Positions 32,441-43,340 of a stretch of 64,000 nucleotides of DNA are shown one piece after another (the stretch's first letter is position 1; each line of letters starts with the position of its first letter). The stretch spans positions 44,120,645 to 44,184,644 of the forward strand of contig NC_090281.1 of the NCBI RefSeq assembly GCF_037392515.1, read 5' to 3'. Origin of the DNA: Haliotis asinina. Taxonomy: Eukaryota > Mollusca > Gastropoda > Lepetellida > Haliotidae. The notes beneath the pieces are model-generated. The model was not told the DNA's origin, ran no database searches, and was given only the letters and a program-made list of their open reading frames with translations. The position numbers and the translations under genes were made by a program.

Positions 32441-32830
32441 CCACACAATACGTCACTTTGGAACCCCCTGCAAACCCCTCAAACCCCTTAAACAGCTGAT
32501 GAACGCATAGCATGCCAAGACTAACGTCTGCACGTCATGAGGCCACTGGGGTGGTCCGTCGGGGAATGTCTCAACGACAAGTGGCTGCACCGGAACACCA
32601 TTTCCGCACTGGTGAGACGCTAGAGCATGTTTTAGACGAGATGGATCGACGTCTGTGGCGCCTTCCTCATCCGTCAGATAACGTCCTTGAAATTGCAACA
32701 GAACTTGAGAGAATCTGGCGTGACATCCCAGAAGACTTCCTTGCACGTTTGATAGGTTCTATGTGTCGTCGACGCACTGCTGTTCTCAATGCCGATGGTG
32801 AACATATCAGTTATTGAACTTGTAACATGG
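32440..32830 (+). mobile_element. Internally deleted Tc1/mariner element, one open frame
   Basis: A single open frame at 32512-32817 (101 codons) joins two distant parts of a Tc1-like transposase. 'VVRRGMSQRQVA' is the N-terminal helix-turn-helix region. 'EHVLDEMDRRL', 'ELERIWRDIPEDF' and 'LIGSMCRRRTAVLNADG' are the C-terminal region after the PIEHxWDE block. The whole catalytic core lies in the deleted part between them. It could be a plain deletion derivative; the frame stays open across the joint, which may be chance. Confidence 0.8.
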
Positions 32831-33390
32831 TCTTTTGACCCCTGTCCCACTTGTGGACTCGTGACGTCATTGTGATTGACGTTTCAACTGAAATTCTCCC
32901 AACTTGTTATGTTCTCATGATCCCTCGATTAAAGTCTATACGTACCTTTGACATTGTTATCGTACTTATCAACTGGGATAATATTTTGACGATGCACAGT
33001 TTCTTTATGTGGCTAGTACATATCATCTCGTCTTCCAACTGTATACATCGATGTTGGTGTTAATCACTGGATTGTCTGGTTCATACTCAGTCATATAGCT
33101 TGAATATTGCTGAGCCAGGAGTTAAATAAAACAAACCAAACAAACAAGAAATAGTTAAGTAACAAGCAACAAAAGTTTATAAAAGATGCTACGAGGAAAT
33201 AAGTTACCATCTATAAAGCTACTTTATGCTCAAGTGAGCTTCCTATTCTATGCCGAGACATCTGCCCAACACTTTTCGGAAACATGTTTGGGTTTTCAGG
33301 TTGGCGAATGCATGATCATAGGGCACCCCAACCCCCTCAGTGGCTAACACTTACAATCCACAGACTAAAAAGTTGTAAACGCGTACTTTT
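32831..33390. other. No gene recognised
   Basis: This is AT-rich sequence downstream of the deleted Tc1-like element. It may include that element's 3' non-coding end. No exon is supported. Confidence 0.4.
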
Positions 33391-33505
33391 AAGGTCCATT
33401 CCCGACATTTGTGCGATGCATGAAGTCCTGGGTTCGTGTCCCCTGTCATGATTTGGCTGGATTATTGTGAAAAGCGGCATAAAACCATACTCACTCACTC
33501 ATCGT
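33390..33505 (+). mobile_element. SINE copy, diverged
   Basis: It has a B-box-like 'gggttcgtgtcccc' followed by 'aaaagcggcataaaaccata' and 'ctcactcactcat'. The A-box half is poorly kept. Confidence 0.65.
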
Positions 33506-33934
33506 TGGGCCCGAGAGTATTTTCAGTCAGATACTTGCAGTCAGTACTGAGCAGTACATACATACTAACATTTGTATAGGGCCGAAATCCAGTTCAGCTG
33601 CTCACAAGCGCTTTGGTTTTCCGTCGGCCACTGGATGTCAGTGTCAACGGCGCGTCGTACTTTTAGTCTCAACCTTCTGGAAGGTATACAACCCTTGCTG
33701 CCAGTAGGACCGCCGAGTTCAAGTGTCTTTCTCGTCCTAATGAGGAACCCATTCTCAGCTAGGGGGACAGGGACACACAGCCACAGTACTTTGTCACTGC
33801 ATGTTGCTGTACCCGCAACTAGGTGTTTGCATGTCTTCATGTGACCACCATTTGATCATTTACTCAACGAATTCTTGAGGCTTTGTTAAGTGCACAGGGC
33901 TGTGTACTATACGCTAGGTACACTGTAAGTTGAC

Positions 33935-34025
33935 TCCAAGGTTTTTACATCCGGTCCCGGATGGGCTCGATCCCGACACCACAACCTCGGTAGATCGCTA
34001 GTCTGGCGCCAAGCCAACTCTTCCA
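33935..34025 (-). repeat. Second tRNA-like SINE head (reverse orientation)
   Basis: On the minus strand 'gttggcttggcgccagacta' precedes 'gcgatctac' and a good B-box 'gtgtcgggatcgagcccatc'. The sequence differs from the main SINE family, so it may be another tRNA-derived family. No tail was defined. Confidence 0.45.
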
Positions 34026-34474
34026 GCACTCAACATTACTACCCCAGAGATGTTGCTGTCATCTGAACTTAAACACAACATATGGAACACAGTAACAGAA
34101 TGGCAAGAAAATGACCATCTACAATTAAGATTGTCTGTCAATATGTGATTTAAACGTCCTCCATCGACATGATATTGACCCAAAAGAGTGGTTAAATGGG
34201 GGTATAACAAACGTCTGATCATTATCCGACATATGCTTTGTATGGATATCATTAAATCTCATTGAAAAAGAGGTTTATGTAGGGTGATTTAAATAACATG
34301 AATTGTGTTATTCTGATAATTACAATTTGTCAGTAAAGTACACTTCATAGATTGAAAGTGGGCGATATAGGCGATCAGCCACCGGGGCTTCAACATAGAG
34401 GTGTAGATACAAACCGGTACCTGTTTCATTGTATGACGTCTAGCTGCATGAGTGAAATCTGAGTATAATAGCCC

Positions 34475-34854
34475 TAGGGTGCGTTGCAAGCAACCAGTCG
34501 TTTGAAGCGATGTACAGCGATTTGCCTCACAACGGAGTGCAAACCAAAATGGCGGCTTAGGAAAATTTGAATTCGAAGACAGAACAAAATTGTTCGGCTG
34601 CCAAATTGTCAAAAAACAGCTTTCATCCCAGAAACCTCAGTTTATTCCACAGGTTCAATGTAGTCATCAAGAATCATAAATTCATCACTCGTCATCGAGA
34701 CTCCTAATACGTTCTTTATTAGCGCCAGACGAGCAAATTGTAATTGCTCCGCCATTTTTTGGGAAGAGTGATAAACGCTTCGAGTTGTTGCAAGCCCGAA
34801 ATAAGCGATTCATTTGCTTACTCTATGCAATTTTCGGCTTGGGACGCACCCCTA
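34475..34854. mobile_element. MITE with 'TAGGGTGCGT' ends, possibly hAT-like
   Basis: The left end 'tagggtgcgttgcaagc' and right end 'gcttgggacgcacccctat' are inverted repeats. Inner parts also match in inverted orientation; for example 'aaatggcgg' on the left pairs with 'ccgccattt' on the right. It is about 380 bases and non-coding. The terminal sequence resembles that of hAT-type elements, but I could not confirm an 8-bp target duplication. Confidence 0.55.
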
Positions 34855-35774
34855 TTGTATGGGGATGGTTGTGACTGACTTATAAGAGCAACATCTGGCT
34901 ACGGGTTAAGCAGTCTACAACACTGACCAGCACTTGGTCATTTAAGTCATTTTTCGCAACATACACACCTTCTGGAAATAATTAACATCTGTAATACATT
35001 TTACTTCTACTGATAAATTCTTTTACTTTTCAAAGCCAGAACAGAAGAGCTGGAAAAAAGTGACCTCACCTTTGAGTCGGTACAGAGAAAGTGGGAAGAC
35101 CAACGGAATGCCCAGGTGTTAGTGAATAGATAAATGTGCTATGAGATGTAGCTCACCTGGTCTAGCTTATCAGTATAATTCTAAACTAATTCCTGACTGT
35201 TTGAACTGAAGTGGCAGTGCACTCTGTGGTTCCAGGTGAAGGTTATCTCTTCCTGGCGATATATGACGAAATAGTGGAACACACCTTAACACCGGATAAA
35301 CCAGGCGCGACGGGTTCAAAGTAAGGAGTGTACATCTTACACAGCGTGTCTCCATATTCAAAGGAGCCGTCATAGTTTAATCTTAAGGCGGCCCAATTAC
35401 CAAGTCCTTTAAAAAAGTAATTCACGCAGTAAACGGGAGTTTAGTGAGTATAAAACTGAACCATGTTTAGTTTTACGCCAGCTGTATGGGGGTTGTCTGT
35501 ACAAAACAAGACAATCCAGTGGACCAGACAATCCAGTGATCAATATCTTGAGCATCGGTCTATGGTATTGGGATAAGGTGACATGTGTCAACCAAGTCAC
35601 GTATAGTGTACGTGTGTTGATTTATGGTTAAACTACACGTTTCGAAATATGCAGCGAACTGTATCAACGATTGGACGATTATTCAACATCCCCTTTTTTC
35701 TTTTCGGTTTCATTGATATTAACGTTTTCGGCATGTGTACTAGTGTTGGTGTGTGGTTCTGTGCCCAGTGCCCA
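34855..35774. other. No gene recognised
   Basis: A minus-strand open stretch at 35243-35425 looks mildly protein-like, but has no splice context or family match that I recognise. A short dispersed-repeat piece lies at 35575-35600. Confidence 0.35.
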
Positions 35775-36015
35775 GGTCACAATCAGGTGAAGTTAAGTAA
35801 CATTAGGCACGGAGAAGCCTTGGATGGGTGACAGTATTTGGCAGATTGAGAGTTTCTAGGACTTCAGTCCTGCCCTATAACAGGGCAAGTGAGTTTATTC
35901 ATAAATTGCTTTTCTTCAACCAGCAGTGAATGGGTACCCGGTGGGATAAGTTATATGACATTTTAGTGCCTCAGCTTGGGTTATCAGGGGTAATAATGTG
36001 CTGGCCCCATGATCA
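35775..36015 (+). mobile_element. 5S rRNA-derived SINE (SINE3 / Deu-like)
   Basis: 'caggtgaagttaagtaacat' and 'ccttggatgggtgacag' align with the conserved 5S rRNA stretch GAAGTTAAGCAAC ... CTTGGATGGGTGACC, at the right spacing. The 60 bases therefore derive from a 5S gene. About 100 bases on, 'gaatgggtacccggtgggat' resembles the central domain of Deu-type SINEs. It is too short and diverged to be a working 5S gene. The right border is approximate. Confidence 0.7.
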
Positions 36016-36480
36016 CACACCACAAGTACGTGGCAACAGGTGCTTTATATATGACTTATTTTGTATTCATTATCATTTTACGTTCAATAGCGATTTATGT
36101 TTGAAGTTTAATATATATCACTATCTCAGTGATTCCACTGCATGTGATCTCGGTGTCGGGGAAGAGCTGAAGCTGGGTGATCTTACACGTCCATCATATT
36201 GTAGTAGAACCAACGAACGCAGGTATGCTTTTAGTCCAAAGGAGTAAAACCAGTTAAGACGCTATTTAGGGCGGCAATGTTGGCCTGGCCAACCACGCGA
36301 ATCTCGGTTAGTAGTGATTATTGTATCTTTTATCTGCCATATAAGCCTACCTGACATGTACCGGTGTGATTCTCATCGTGCAAAGATTTCAAATAACTGT
36401 CATTTACCACTGAAAATATCCTTGAAGCTCACCGTTAATGATGTTAAGTGAAACATTTTCTTAAGATCATGGGCGTGTAG

Positions 36481-36621
36481 TAAGTTTAGCAATATTCCAG
36501 CCATATCGCGGCGGGAGACACAATAAATGGGCCTCACACACTGTACCCATGTGGGGAATCGAACCCAGGTCTTCAGCGTGACGAGTGAACGATTTATCCA
36601 TTGGACTACCCCGCCGCCCTG
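36481..36621 (-). mobile_element. tRNA-derived SINE copy
   Basis: Reverse orientation. On the minus strand it has 'ggcggcggggtagtccaatg', a B-box 'gggttcgattccccac', 'gggtacagtgtgtgag' and a middle 'gatatggctggaatattgct'. It is one of the better preserved copies. Confidence 0.8.
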
Positions 36622-36699
36622 AGATCATGGACGTCAACGCCGTTATAATGAGGGAATTACCACATCATCCCCACGCAGGTCGAATCAGCAGTTATGATG

Positions 36700-36960
36700 G
36701 AGAAGTAAGTGAGTATAGTTTCAGGACATTTTAGTCCAGCAATATCACAGCCAAGGCACCAAAAATGGTTCCATTCATAGCACCCACGTTGAGTGAGTGA
36801 ATGAGTGAGTGAGTTTTGTTTTAAACCGCCTTTAGCAATATTCCAGCAATATCACGGCGGTGGACACCAGCAATCGATTTCACTCATTTTACCTCTATGA
36901 GAAACCCAGTCTTCAGCGTGACAAGCGAACGCCTTTAATTAGACGTCTACTCCACCATCT
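36700..36960 (-). mobile_element. Two adjacent SINE copies
   Basis: A partial copy at about 36705-36790 ('ccagcaatatcacagccaag') is followed by a fuller one at about 36790-36960. The second begins 'gagtgagtgaatgagtgagt' and contains 'gcaatattccagcaatatca' and 'cagtcttcagcgtgacaagc'. Both are reversed. Confidence 0.7.
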
Positions 36961-37892
36961 CTCGTAAGCGTCGAGGATCACCTTGCGTTGTCTTGTCGTC
37001 TCAGCTTGACACGCCACTGTCTAGAGTTAAAAGCACTACATCACACCACGCTTCTCTAACATAAATAATGTATACCTCCCAATAATACGAACTATAACCC
37101 CTTGGGAAGATACATATAATTCGTGCCACCCATAATTATGTATTCATATTACAATATTAAATTAAAAATTTCGAATGAATTAATTATAGCGCTGCATCAA
37201 ATCGACTCTCGAGCCCTCTAACAGCCGAACATTAAACACTGAAAATTGCGTGAGGCAGTTTTCGATGTCCTGAACAATTGTTTACACTCCATGCATGGCA
37301 AATTTTCTCTGTTTAGAAGTTGTTCGCTTCGAAATTTCAGTAATCGATTGTGAGTGCATATGCGCTAACATATATAAATTAGGCAAAATATTGTTGAAGA
37401 TGTATGACAGTGACTTTAAAAACGGATATTATATAATTTGTAATATTAAAATAAATATTTCAAAATCCTGTGTATTTTTTATGTACTTAGGCAAGAGGTG
37501 ACCAAACACGACAACTTCGTCGTTCGGGTTCGAAGCTAATTCCATACGAACTTGTATGTTTATGGTCAAAAGATGTTTATGGTTATAGTATATGTTCATA
37601 TTGTGTCAGTACGTATATCTGAGAGAACAAACAAACAAACGTACTTATTTATGGGCATGTGTTTGTCCGGAACCATTATTCATTTTAAGGGAAACTTACA
37701 TTATACAAATCAACACTAAATCTGACAGGTCATCTTTCTTGTTATCACTGTGAACCGGTTATGAAAGATAACACCCAAGGATAACACCTTACCCGGAGAT
37801 AGTGTCCCATATTGCTGTTACAGGGACGGCATATGTCTGTCCAACGTCGTAAACTGTACCACTGCACGACGAACGCAAACTCTCAAACAAAG
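36961..37892. other. 5' flank of the GH27 gene
   Basis: No other gene was seen. 'ttgctgttacag' ending at 37822 could be a 3' splice site for a 5' UTR intron, since it lies 70 bases before the chosen ATG. No promoter element was defined. Confidence 0.35.
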
Positions 37893-40800
37893 ATGAGGCC
37901 ACCACTCAGTCTGTATATTTGTGTGGTTGCAGTATTCAGAGCGACCCATGGACTGGACAACGGCTTGGCACTAACACCACCCATGGGCTTCTTGTCGTGG
38001 GAGAGATTCGGGTGTAACGTGGATTGTCAGCGGGACCCTGATAACTGTATCAGGTGAGTTACGTTAGAGTCAGTGAGTGTGTGAGTTATTAGTAATCCTC
38101 CAGCAAGGGGCTCCATTCATAGGACCCACGTTGAGTGTGTAAGTGAGTTTAGTTTGACGCCGCTTTTAGCAATATTCGTGCCATATCACGGCTTGGGACA
38201 CAAGAAATCGACTTCACTCACTGTATGTGGGGAATCGAACAACAATAAAACTGTAACAGAACACCTATGTGTATGAACAAATAGGATGTCACGGATTTTC
38301 CCCTGTGGTGTCTCTTTATTTATTCGCGGGCGGTGGGGTAGCCTATTGGTTAAGGCGTTGGTCGTCGCCCCGAAGACTCCTGTCCCGGAATGGGACAGTG
38401 TGTGAAGGGGGGCGGGCGGTGGGGTAGCCTATTGGTTAAGGTGTTGGTCGTCGCCCCGAAAACACTGTCCCATTTCTGGTGTCCCCCAGCGTGATAAAGG
38501 CGGCGTAAAACTATACCCACTCACTCACTTTATTTATTGATCACCTTGCAGTGAAAGACTATACCGAAGTATCGCCGATGTCATGGTTTCAGACGGATAC
38601 CGTGACCTTGGATACGTCTACGTCAACATCGACGACTGCTGGTCAGCCAAGTCACGTGACCAACAGGGCAACCTCCAACCAGACCCCGACCGCTTCCCAA
38701 GTGGAATGCTGAATTTGTCGTCTTACGTGAGGCTCATTTCCATTTGAATGATCTTACACTAAAACCAGAATTAATATGTCTCAGTTATGTCCACCTAGTA
38801 CGTTCTCCCTGACGTAGGTGGAGTGATGGTCCTGGGTTATCTCTGGTCCTGGGTGTTTGTCTTAGGGTATCTTTGGTCCTGGGAGTTGGTTTGGGGTTAT
38901 CTCTGGTCTTGGGTGTTCGTCATGGATGCTGGTCTTGGCCTATCTTTGTTCCTGGGTTATCTTTGGTCCTGGGTGTTGGTCCTGGGTTATATGTGATCTT
39001 CGGTGCTGGTCCTGGGTTATATGTGGTCCTGGGTGCTGGTGTTGGGTTATCTCTGTTCCTGGGTTATCTCTGGTCCTGGGTTGTCTCTGGTCCTGTGTGT
39101 TGATCTTGCGTTATGTCGGGTCCTTGGTTATCTCTTGTCCTGGGCTTTGGTCTTCGATGTTGCTCCTGTATGTTGGTCCTGGGTGTTGGTCTTGGGTGTT
39201 GGTTCTGGGTGTTAATCCAGAGAGTTGCTCTTACGTTATTACTGGTTCTGGGTGATGGTCTTGGATCATCTCTGGCCCCGGGTGTTGTTCTGGGTTATCT
39301 CTGGCCCCGGGTGTTGTCCTGGCTTATCTCTGGTCCTTGGAGTTGACCCAGGATTTTGGTCCTTCGTTATGTCTGATTCGTGGTGTTACCAAGCAAAATC
39401 ATTTGGCACCGGATTCAAATTGATCGATGCGCTTGTCAGGAAAATATCTATCAGGAGGAATTAAATAAAATGACCCAAGTCTGAAGCACTGCGTCAGCAT
39501 CTTATTTCCCACTATGTGCCCTGTTATATAAGCTGCTCTCGGGTTGGAGGAAATCACTGCTGATAGAGATTTTGAAAACGTGATGATTTAAAACAAGCCA
39601 TGTTGCACCAGCGAGAGAGGACAACGACGTCGGTGAAAAAAATCAAAATTATTTAGCTAATCTATGTGTTTGTGAACTATATTTTCTGTCTAGCCGTAAA
39701 AATATAGAAACTCAAAATAAGAGGAATAGTAGCGTTATTCTTAACCTTGAATATGAAGTGTGCCGATACGGCCAAGGGAAGTAACTCTCTTTTGTGCTGA
39801 CCGTGGAATCATCGCTTGGTAATTTGTGAATCTTAAATGACGCTTAGTCTATTTCGTGTCAGATGCATTCACGAGGATTGAAACTCGGCATCTACGGAGA
39901 CGTTGGAACCGAAACATGTGGTGGTTATCCTGGCAGTCAAAACTTCTTGCAACAAGACGCACAAACCTTCGCCGACTGGGGAATAGATCTTCTCAAGTTT
40001 GATGGTTGTCACAGCAGCCGCGAGAACCTGGCCAAATGTAAGTCACTCACTCACGCACTCTCTCACACACTCACTCACTCAACATACGCGCGTGTGTCTA
40101 ATATGTAAAGACGGGTTGAAGTTAAGAGTTCAAAATCCACAAGAGCGTAAAACATGAAACGTTTCAATATTGATTTACACCGTCTATCGTCATTTCAACT
40201 GCTTCTTTTGTTCAGATTACCCAGAAATGAGCAGACAGTTGAACCGAACTGGTCGGTCTATACTTTATTCTTGCTCATGGGCGAGTTACGACATCCTTAA
40301 CACGCAGGTATGACCGAAATGTGCTATTTTCAGATATTCCTGAGATAAAACCAATCTTGTGGCAATGTTGTCTATACCGACAGGGTAATACTGCGTTTGA
40401 AACTGTTCGCCACGTGTAATAATCTAAAAACACACAGTTGTACATACATGGTGATTTGTATTTTCGGGTAACCTCATGGTTAAAACCTTCGCCATTCACG
40501 CTATTCGATTGGGGTTCGATTCCCCAGTGCGTGAAGCATTGTCCTCATCGTGATATTGCTGGAATATTGCTAAAAGCGGCTTAAGCCTAAACTCACTCAC
40601 TTATTGCTTCACCCAGCGCATGTATGAGTCCAACAAGAAATACTGCAACACTTGGAGGAACTTCTTCGACATTCAAGACAGCTGGCGGAGTGTACTAGAA
40701 GTTATTTTCTATTATGGGATAGATCTGGGGAACTTCTCTGGAGTAGCTGGACCCGGTGGCTTCAATGATCCGGACCAGGTGAGCTATCTGAAGCAAGGTG

Positions 40801-41799
40801 CATCCCTAATGCGAAGCTGCTTGATCCAAGGATTATGTGACCATAACGAGCATATCTAACACATGTTACATGTTATTACGCTTTCTCAGTTAAATACAGA
40901 TTCTGGTACTTTTCTTGTGTTGAGCCCCATCCGCGATTGGAACCCACACCTTCAAAGATGGTACTCAACAAAAAGAGAGTTCTTCGAAAATGACATACTA
41001 TTGCCTTTCAGCTTGTCATAGGGGACTTCAGTCTGAGCTATGACCAGGAGAAGGTTCAGTTCGGTATGTGGGCGATGTTTGCCGCCCCACTCTATATCTC
41101 CGCTGACCTGAGGACCATGAGACCAGAGGCCAAGGCCATTCTACAAAACAGGAACGTAATCGCCATCAACCAGGACCCACGGGGACAACAAGCGAGCTTC
41201 CAGATAAAGGCACGTATGCTGGTTTTGTCTGTGTTTGAAGTTATGGTCTGCGGTATTTCATGTACGGCTACCATTAGAGCGTCGAGGACCAAAGCCATCA
41301 AAAGTTGTATAAGAGGCATTTATCATAGTAGTGACTAGAACTATAGCCCTACGCCTAGTGCCGCTACGTTACTACAATCACCGTTAAACGACGTCAAACA
41401 CATAACTATATATATGGTAACCCTTTGAAACCTTCGAATTGAGGTTATTTCTCATGTGAAAACTGACACTTCTTGAGTAACAAACAAAATGACTCCTCAT
41501 ATAAATTGAATTATCTGAGTCAGTTATCTTTCTCTCTCCAGATTGAGAATATTCAAGTTTGGACCAAGGCATTGTCATTTCCGGGAAGTTATGCGATTGC
41601 GTTTCTCAATCCGGAATCAGGAGGTACTCCCACGTCTGTGACCTTGACCTTGTCCCAGATCAAACTGACCAATCAAAATGGTTATAACATAAGTGATGTA
41701 TTTGACGACACCCCGATTGGAACATACAAGATTGCAGATAAATTTAGTATATCGGTTAATCCAGAGGGAATTGTTCTTCTCAAGATAGTTCCATTGTAA
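37893..41799 (+). CDS. NAGA: GH27 glycosidase, alpha-N-acetylgalactosaminidase type
   Basis: Seven exons: 37893-38053, 38552-38726, 39863-40037, 40216-40307, 40617-40778, 41012-41209 and 41542-41799 (TAA). They give 406 residues, against 411 in human NAGA as I recall. The start at 37893 gives a signal peptide ([20 protein letters not shown]) just before the conserved [12 protein letters not shown]; an upstream in-frame ATG at 37812 would only lengthen the leader. The nucleophile is Asp159 in LLKFDGC and the acid/base is Asp219 in FDIQDSW. Specificity positions read Ser191 and Ser194 (SCSWASY). NAGA has Ser and Ala there and alpha-galactosidase A has Glu and Leu, so N-acetylgalactosamine removal from glycolipids and glycoproteins in the lysosome is the best guess. 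Intron 6 appears to use a GC donor at 41210. Introns 1, 2 and 4 hold SINEs or repeats. Confidence 0.92.
38098..38240 (-). mobile_element. SINE copy in GH27 intron 1
   Basis: Reverse orientation. It begins near 'gagtgtgtaagtgagtttag' and includes 'gccgcttttagcaatattcg' and 'atgtggggaatcgaac'. Confidence 0.7.
38325..38530 (+). mobile_element. SINE with a duplicated tRNA-like head, GH27 intron 1
   Basis: The head 'gcgggcggtggggtagccta' occurs twice in direct order, starting near 38330 and 38410. A single tail follows ('gcggcgtaaaactatacc', 'cactcactcac') and ends 20 bases before the exon 2 acceptor. The double head could come from template switching or from insertion of one copy into another. 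Confidence 0.75.
38815..39390. repeat. Decayed GGTCCTGGGT(T) minisatellite in GH27 intron 2
   Basis: 'ggtcctgggttatctct' and 'ggtcctgggtgttggt' variants alternate irregularly over about 570 bases. The basic module is roughly 12-18 bases, with many length changes. The Trp/Gly/Leu/Val-rich plus frames across it are repeat artefacts. Confidence 0.85.
40470..40605 (+). mobile_element. tRNA-derived SINE copy in GH27 intron 4
   Basis: It has the A-box part 'gggtaacctcatggttaaaa', the B-box 'ggggttcgattccccag', 'gatattgctggaatattgct', 'aaaagcggcttaagcc' and 'actcactcactt'. It ends about 10 bases before the exon 5 acceptor, in sense orientation. Confidence 0.8.
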
Positions 41800-41811
41800 C
41801 ATGTTTTCCAA

Positions 41812-41817
41812 AATAAA
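41812..41817 (+). terminator. Poly(A) signal of the GH27 gene
   Basis: AATAAA lies 12 bases after the stop codon and implies a very short 3' UTR. Confidence 0.7.
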
Positions 41818-42882
41818 CTTTGATTTGACCTGCTGGGTGTAGAACGTAAAAGATGTTTTATTTCACGAAACACTTGCGATTGTTGATGAAAAATGAAAAC
41901 ATAACAGTCAGCCTTCATGTACGTGACATTTTATCAGGAAAACATATGGAAATGGGTTCTACAATATAGTTTTTTCCAGAAACCACTTACATAAACACAC
42001 GTTTAGCAACCAATATCTCTGTTGTTGACTTCTTATTTAAAAAAAATGTATGCATTGAGGCGCATTAGTGCTACGGTCTAAAAGGGAGTATCATGTACAT
42101 GGAAGCTGCATGCATACATGTAAATTATACTTTATACCTTAGAAGATGACTGAATGATCTACCCGAAAGGTGCATACATCCATGCAAATTATACATCATA
42201 CCTTAGAAAATGACTGTTGCATAGCTCCATGTCAATTATACTTCCATCTTAAAGTTTGATCTACGTGGAATGAATGAATGAATGAATGAATGAATCCCTG
42301 ATGTTACTCAGAGCAATCACATAATATATCATATTAATATTTACATGAATGTGAATACGAGTCCTAGTGACACAAGCTATGTAAATAACTATTCATTATC
42401 ACATATATGGACACAAATGACAGCTATTGGTGCACAGAAGAAAGAGGATGGTCTTATTCATTCTTAAGATGAGGTACATGTTTACAAAATGATAACGACA
42501 TCCTTTCCCAAGTGGTCTGGTTAACAATTCCAGGTACTGTTTGAGCCGAACCCCAAAATAGTGCAAGCATCTCATTTTCATCCAACTATTCAATTTGAAC
42601 ATAACTGTAAACATTCAGTTTGTCAATGAGGGTGGAGAAGAACTCAGCTATATAGTACTCACAGAGTAACAGTAACTATCTGTCATAATCAAAGGGATGT
42701 CTGACACATTTGGAACATTTTCGAGATGTAGTGGATGCAATATCATACAAGATGAGGATACGTTAGTGCTAATTACCATAGTAATGCAATGCAACTTACG
42801 TTTTAAATGAGTGTCCTGCATCTGACCAGATCTTCTCTCAGTAACAATCTGCGCTTCCACCTGATTTCCTCATACAAGGATA
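41818..42882. other. No gene recognised; intergenic
   Basis: A short GAAT microsatellite occupies 42268-42295. 'gaaaatgactg'-type near-repeats occur around 42130-42215. On the minus strand, 42480-42600 holds an open stretch ('LDENEMLALFWGS') that could be an exon, but I cannot connect it to anything. Confidence 0.35.
42268..42295. repeat. (GAAT)7 microsatellite
   Basis: Seven uninterrupted 'gaat' units. Confidence 0.95.
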
Positions 42883-43283
42883 TTACTTCACATACCATTC
42901 TTCTCCATTCAGTTTGGCAGGGGAAATGTTCCAGCACTGATAAAGATAGAAATGACATTATTAAGGCAGTATTTACAAGCAGCTGATCATTGTATCCCAT
43001 ATGTTGGTGCTAGTTTTGGTATTAGGAACATTGCCTAACGCAGTACTATAAACGATGGGGGTACGAGATATTAAAAGGCCGCTGTAAAGTTTTGTTTCTT
43101 AAATAAAGCTTTAGTTAGCTCTAACCTCTTCCCCCTCTTCGGTTTTCGCAGTGAAGACTGGTGGGCTTGTTGTATCCTTGTTCTGTATATTTGTTTTCTC
43201 ATCTTCAGTGAATGTAGTCCTTTTACAAGACTTGGATCGAATCTCTTGTTTCATTCTGTGATACATTGCGAGTTCAGAGAATA
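42883..43283 (-). CDS. Candidate last two exons of an unidentified gene
   Basis: Minus-strand exon 43126-43283 has the acceptor 'gttttgctcag' and a donor GAG|GTTAGA. It stays open for 52 codons, with a protein-like composition: Lys/Glu/Thr-rich, ending TTSPPVFTAKTEEGEE. A phase-compatible exon follows at 42883-42936 after 'tttatcag', reading CWNISPAKLNGEEWYVK and then TAA. I recognise no domain. The exon upstream would have to lie beyond the 11-kb array that starts 58 bases away, so the array may be an intron of this gene. The donor is not ideal and there is no homology support. Confidence 0.35.
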
Positions 43284-43340
43284 CTGAGCAAAACTCATTC
43301 ACTAGAATTTTTCTGTGAGTGCATGCATAGTGCATAGTGT

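Noticed and set aside
33565-33844. Overlapping 90-codon frames on both strands
   Set aside because: Both strands are open over the same stretch, there is no domain on either, and a SINE copy adjoins; no support for a gene.
35775-35835. A functional 5S rRNA gene
   Set aside because: Only about 60 bases resemble 5S, with changes in the conserved promoter part, and they lead into a SINE-like body.
38873-39464. Trp/Gly/Leu-rich hydrophobic proteins in GH27 intron 2
   Set aside because: They follow the GGTCCTGGGT minisatellite in several overlapping frames and lie between two well supported exons.
42399-42614. Minus-strand exon reading LDENEMLALFWGS near 42.5 kb
   Set aside because: The open stretch is preceded by an in-frame stop and a poor acceptor. 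The better supported gene end at 42883-43283 already has its own stop.
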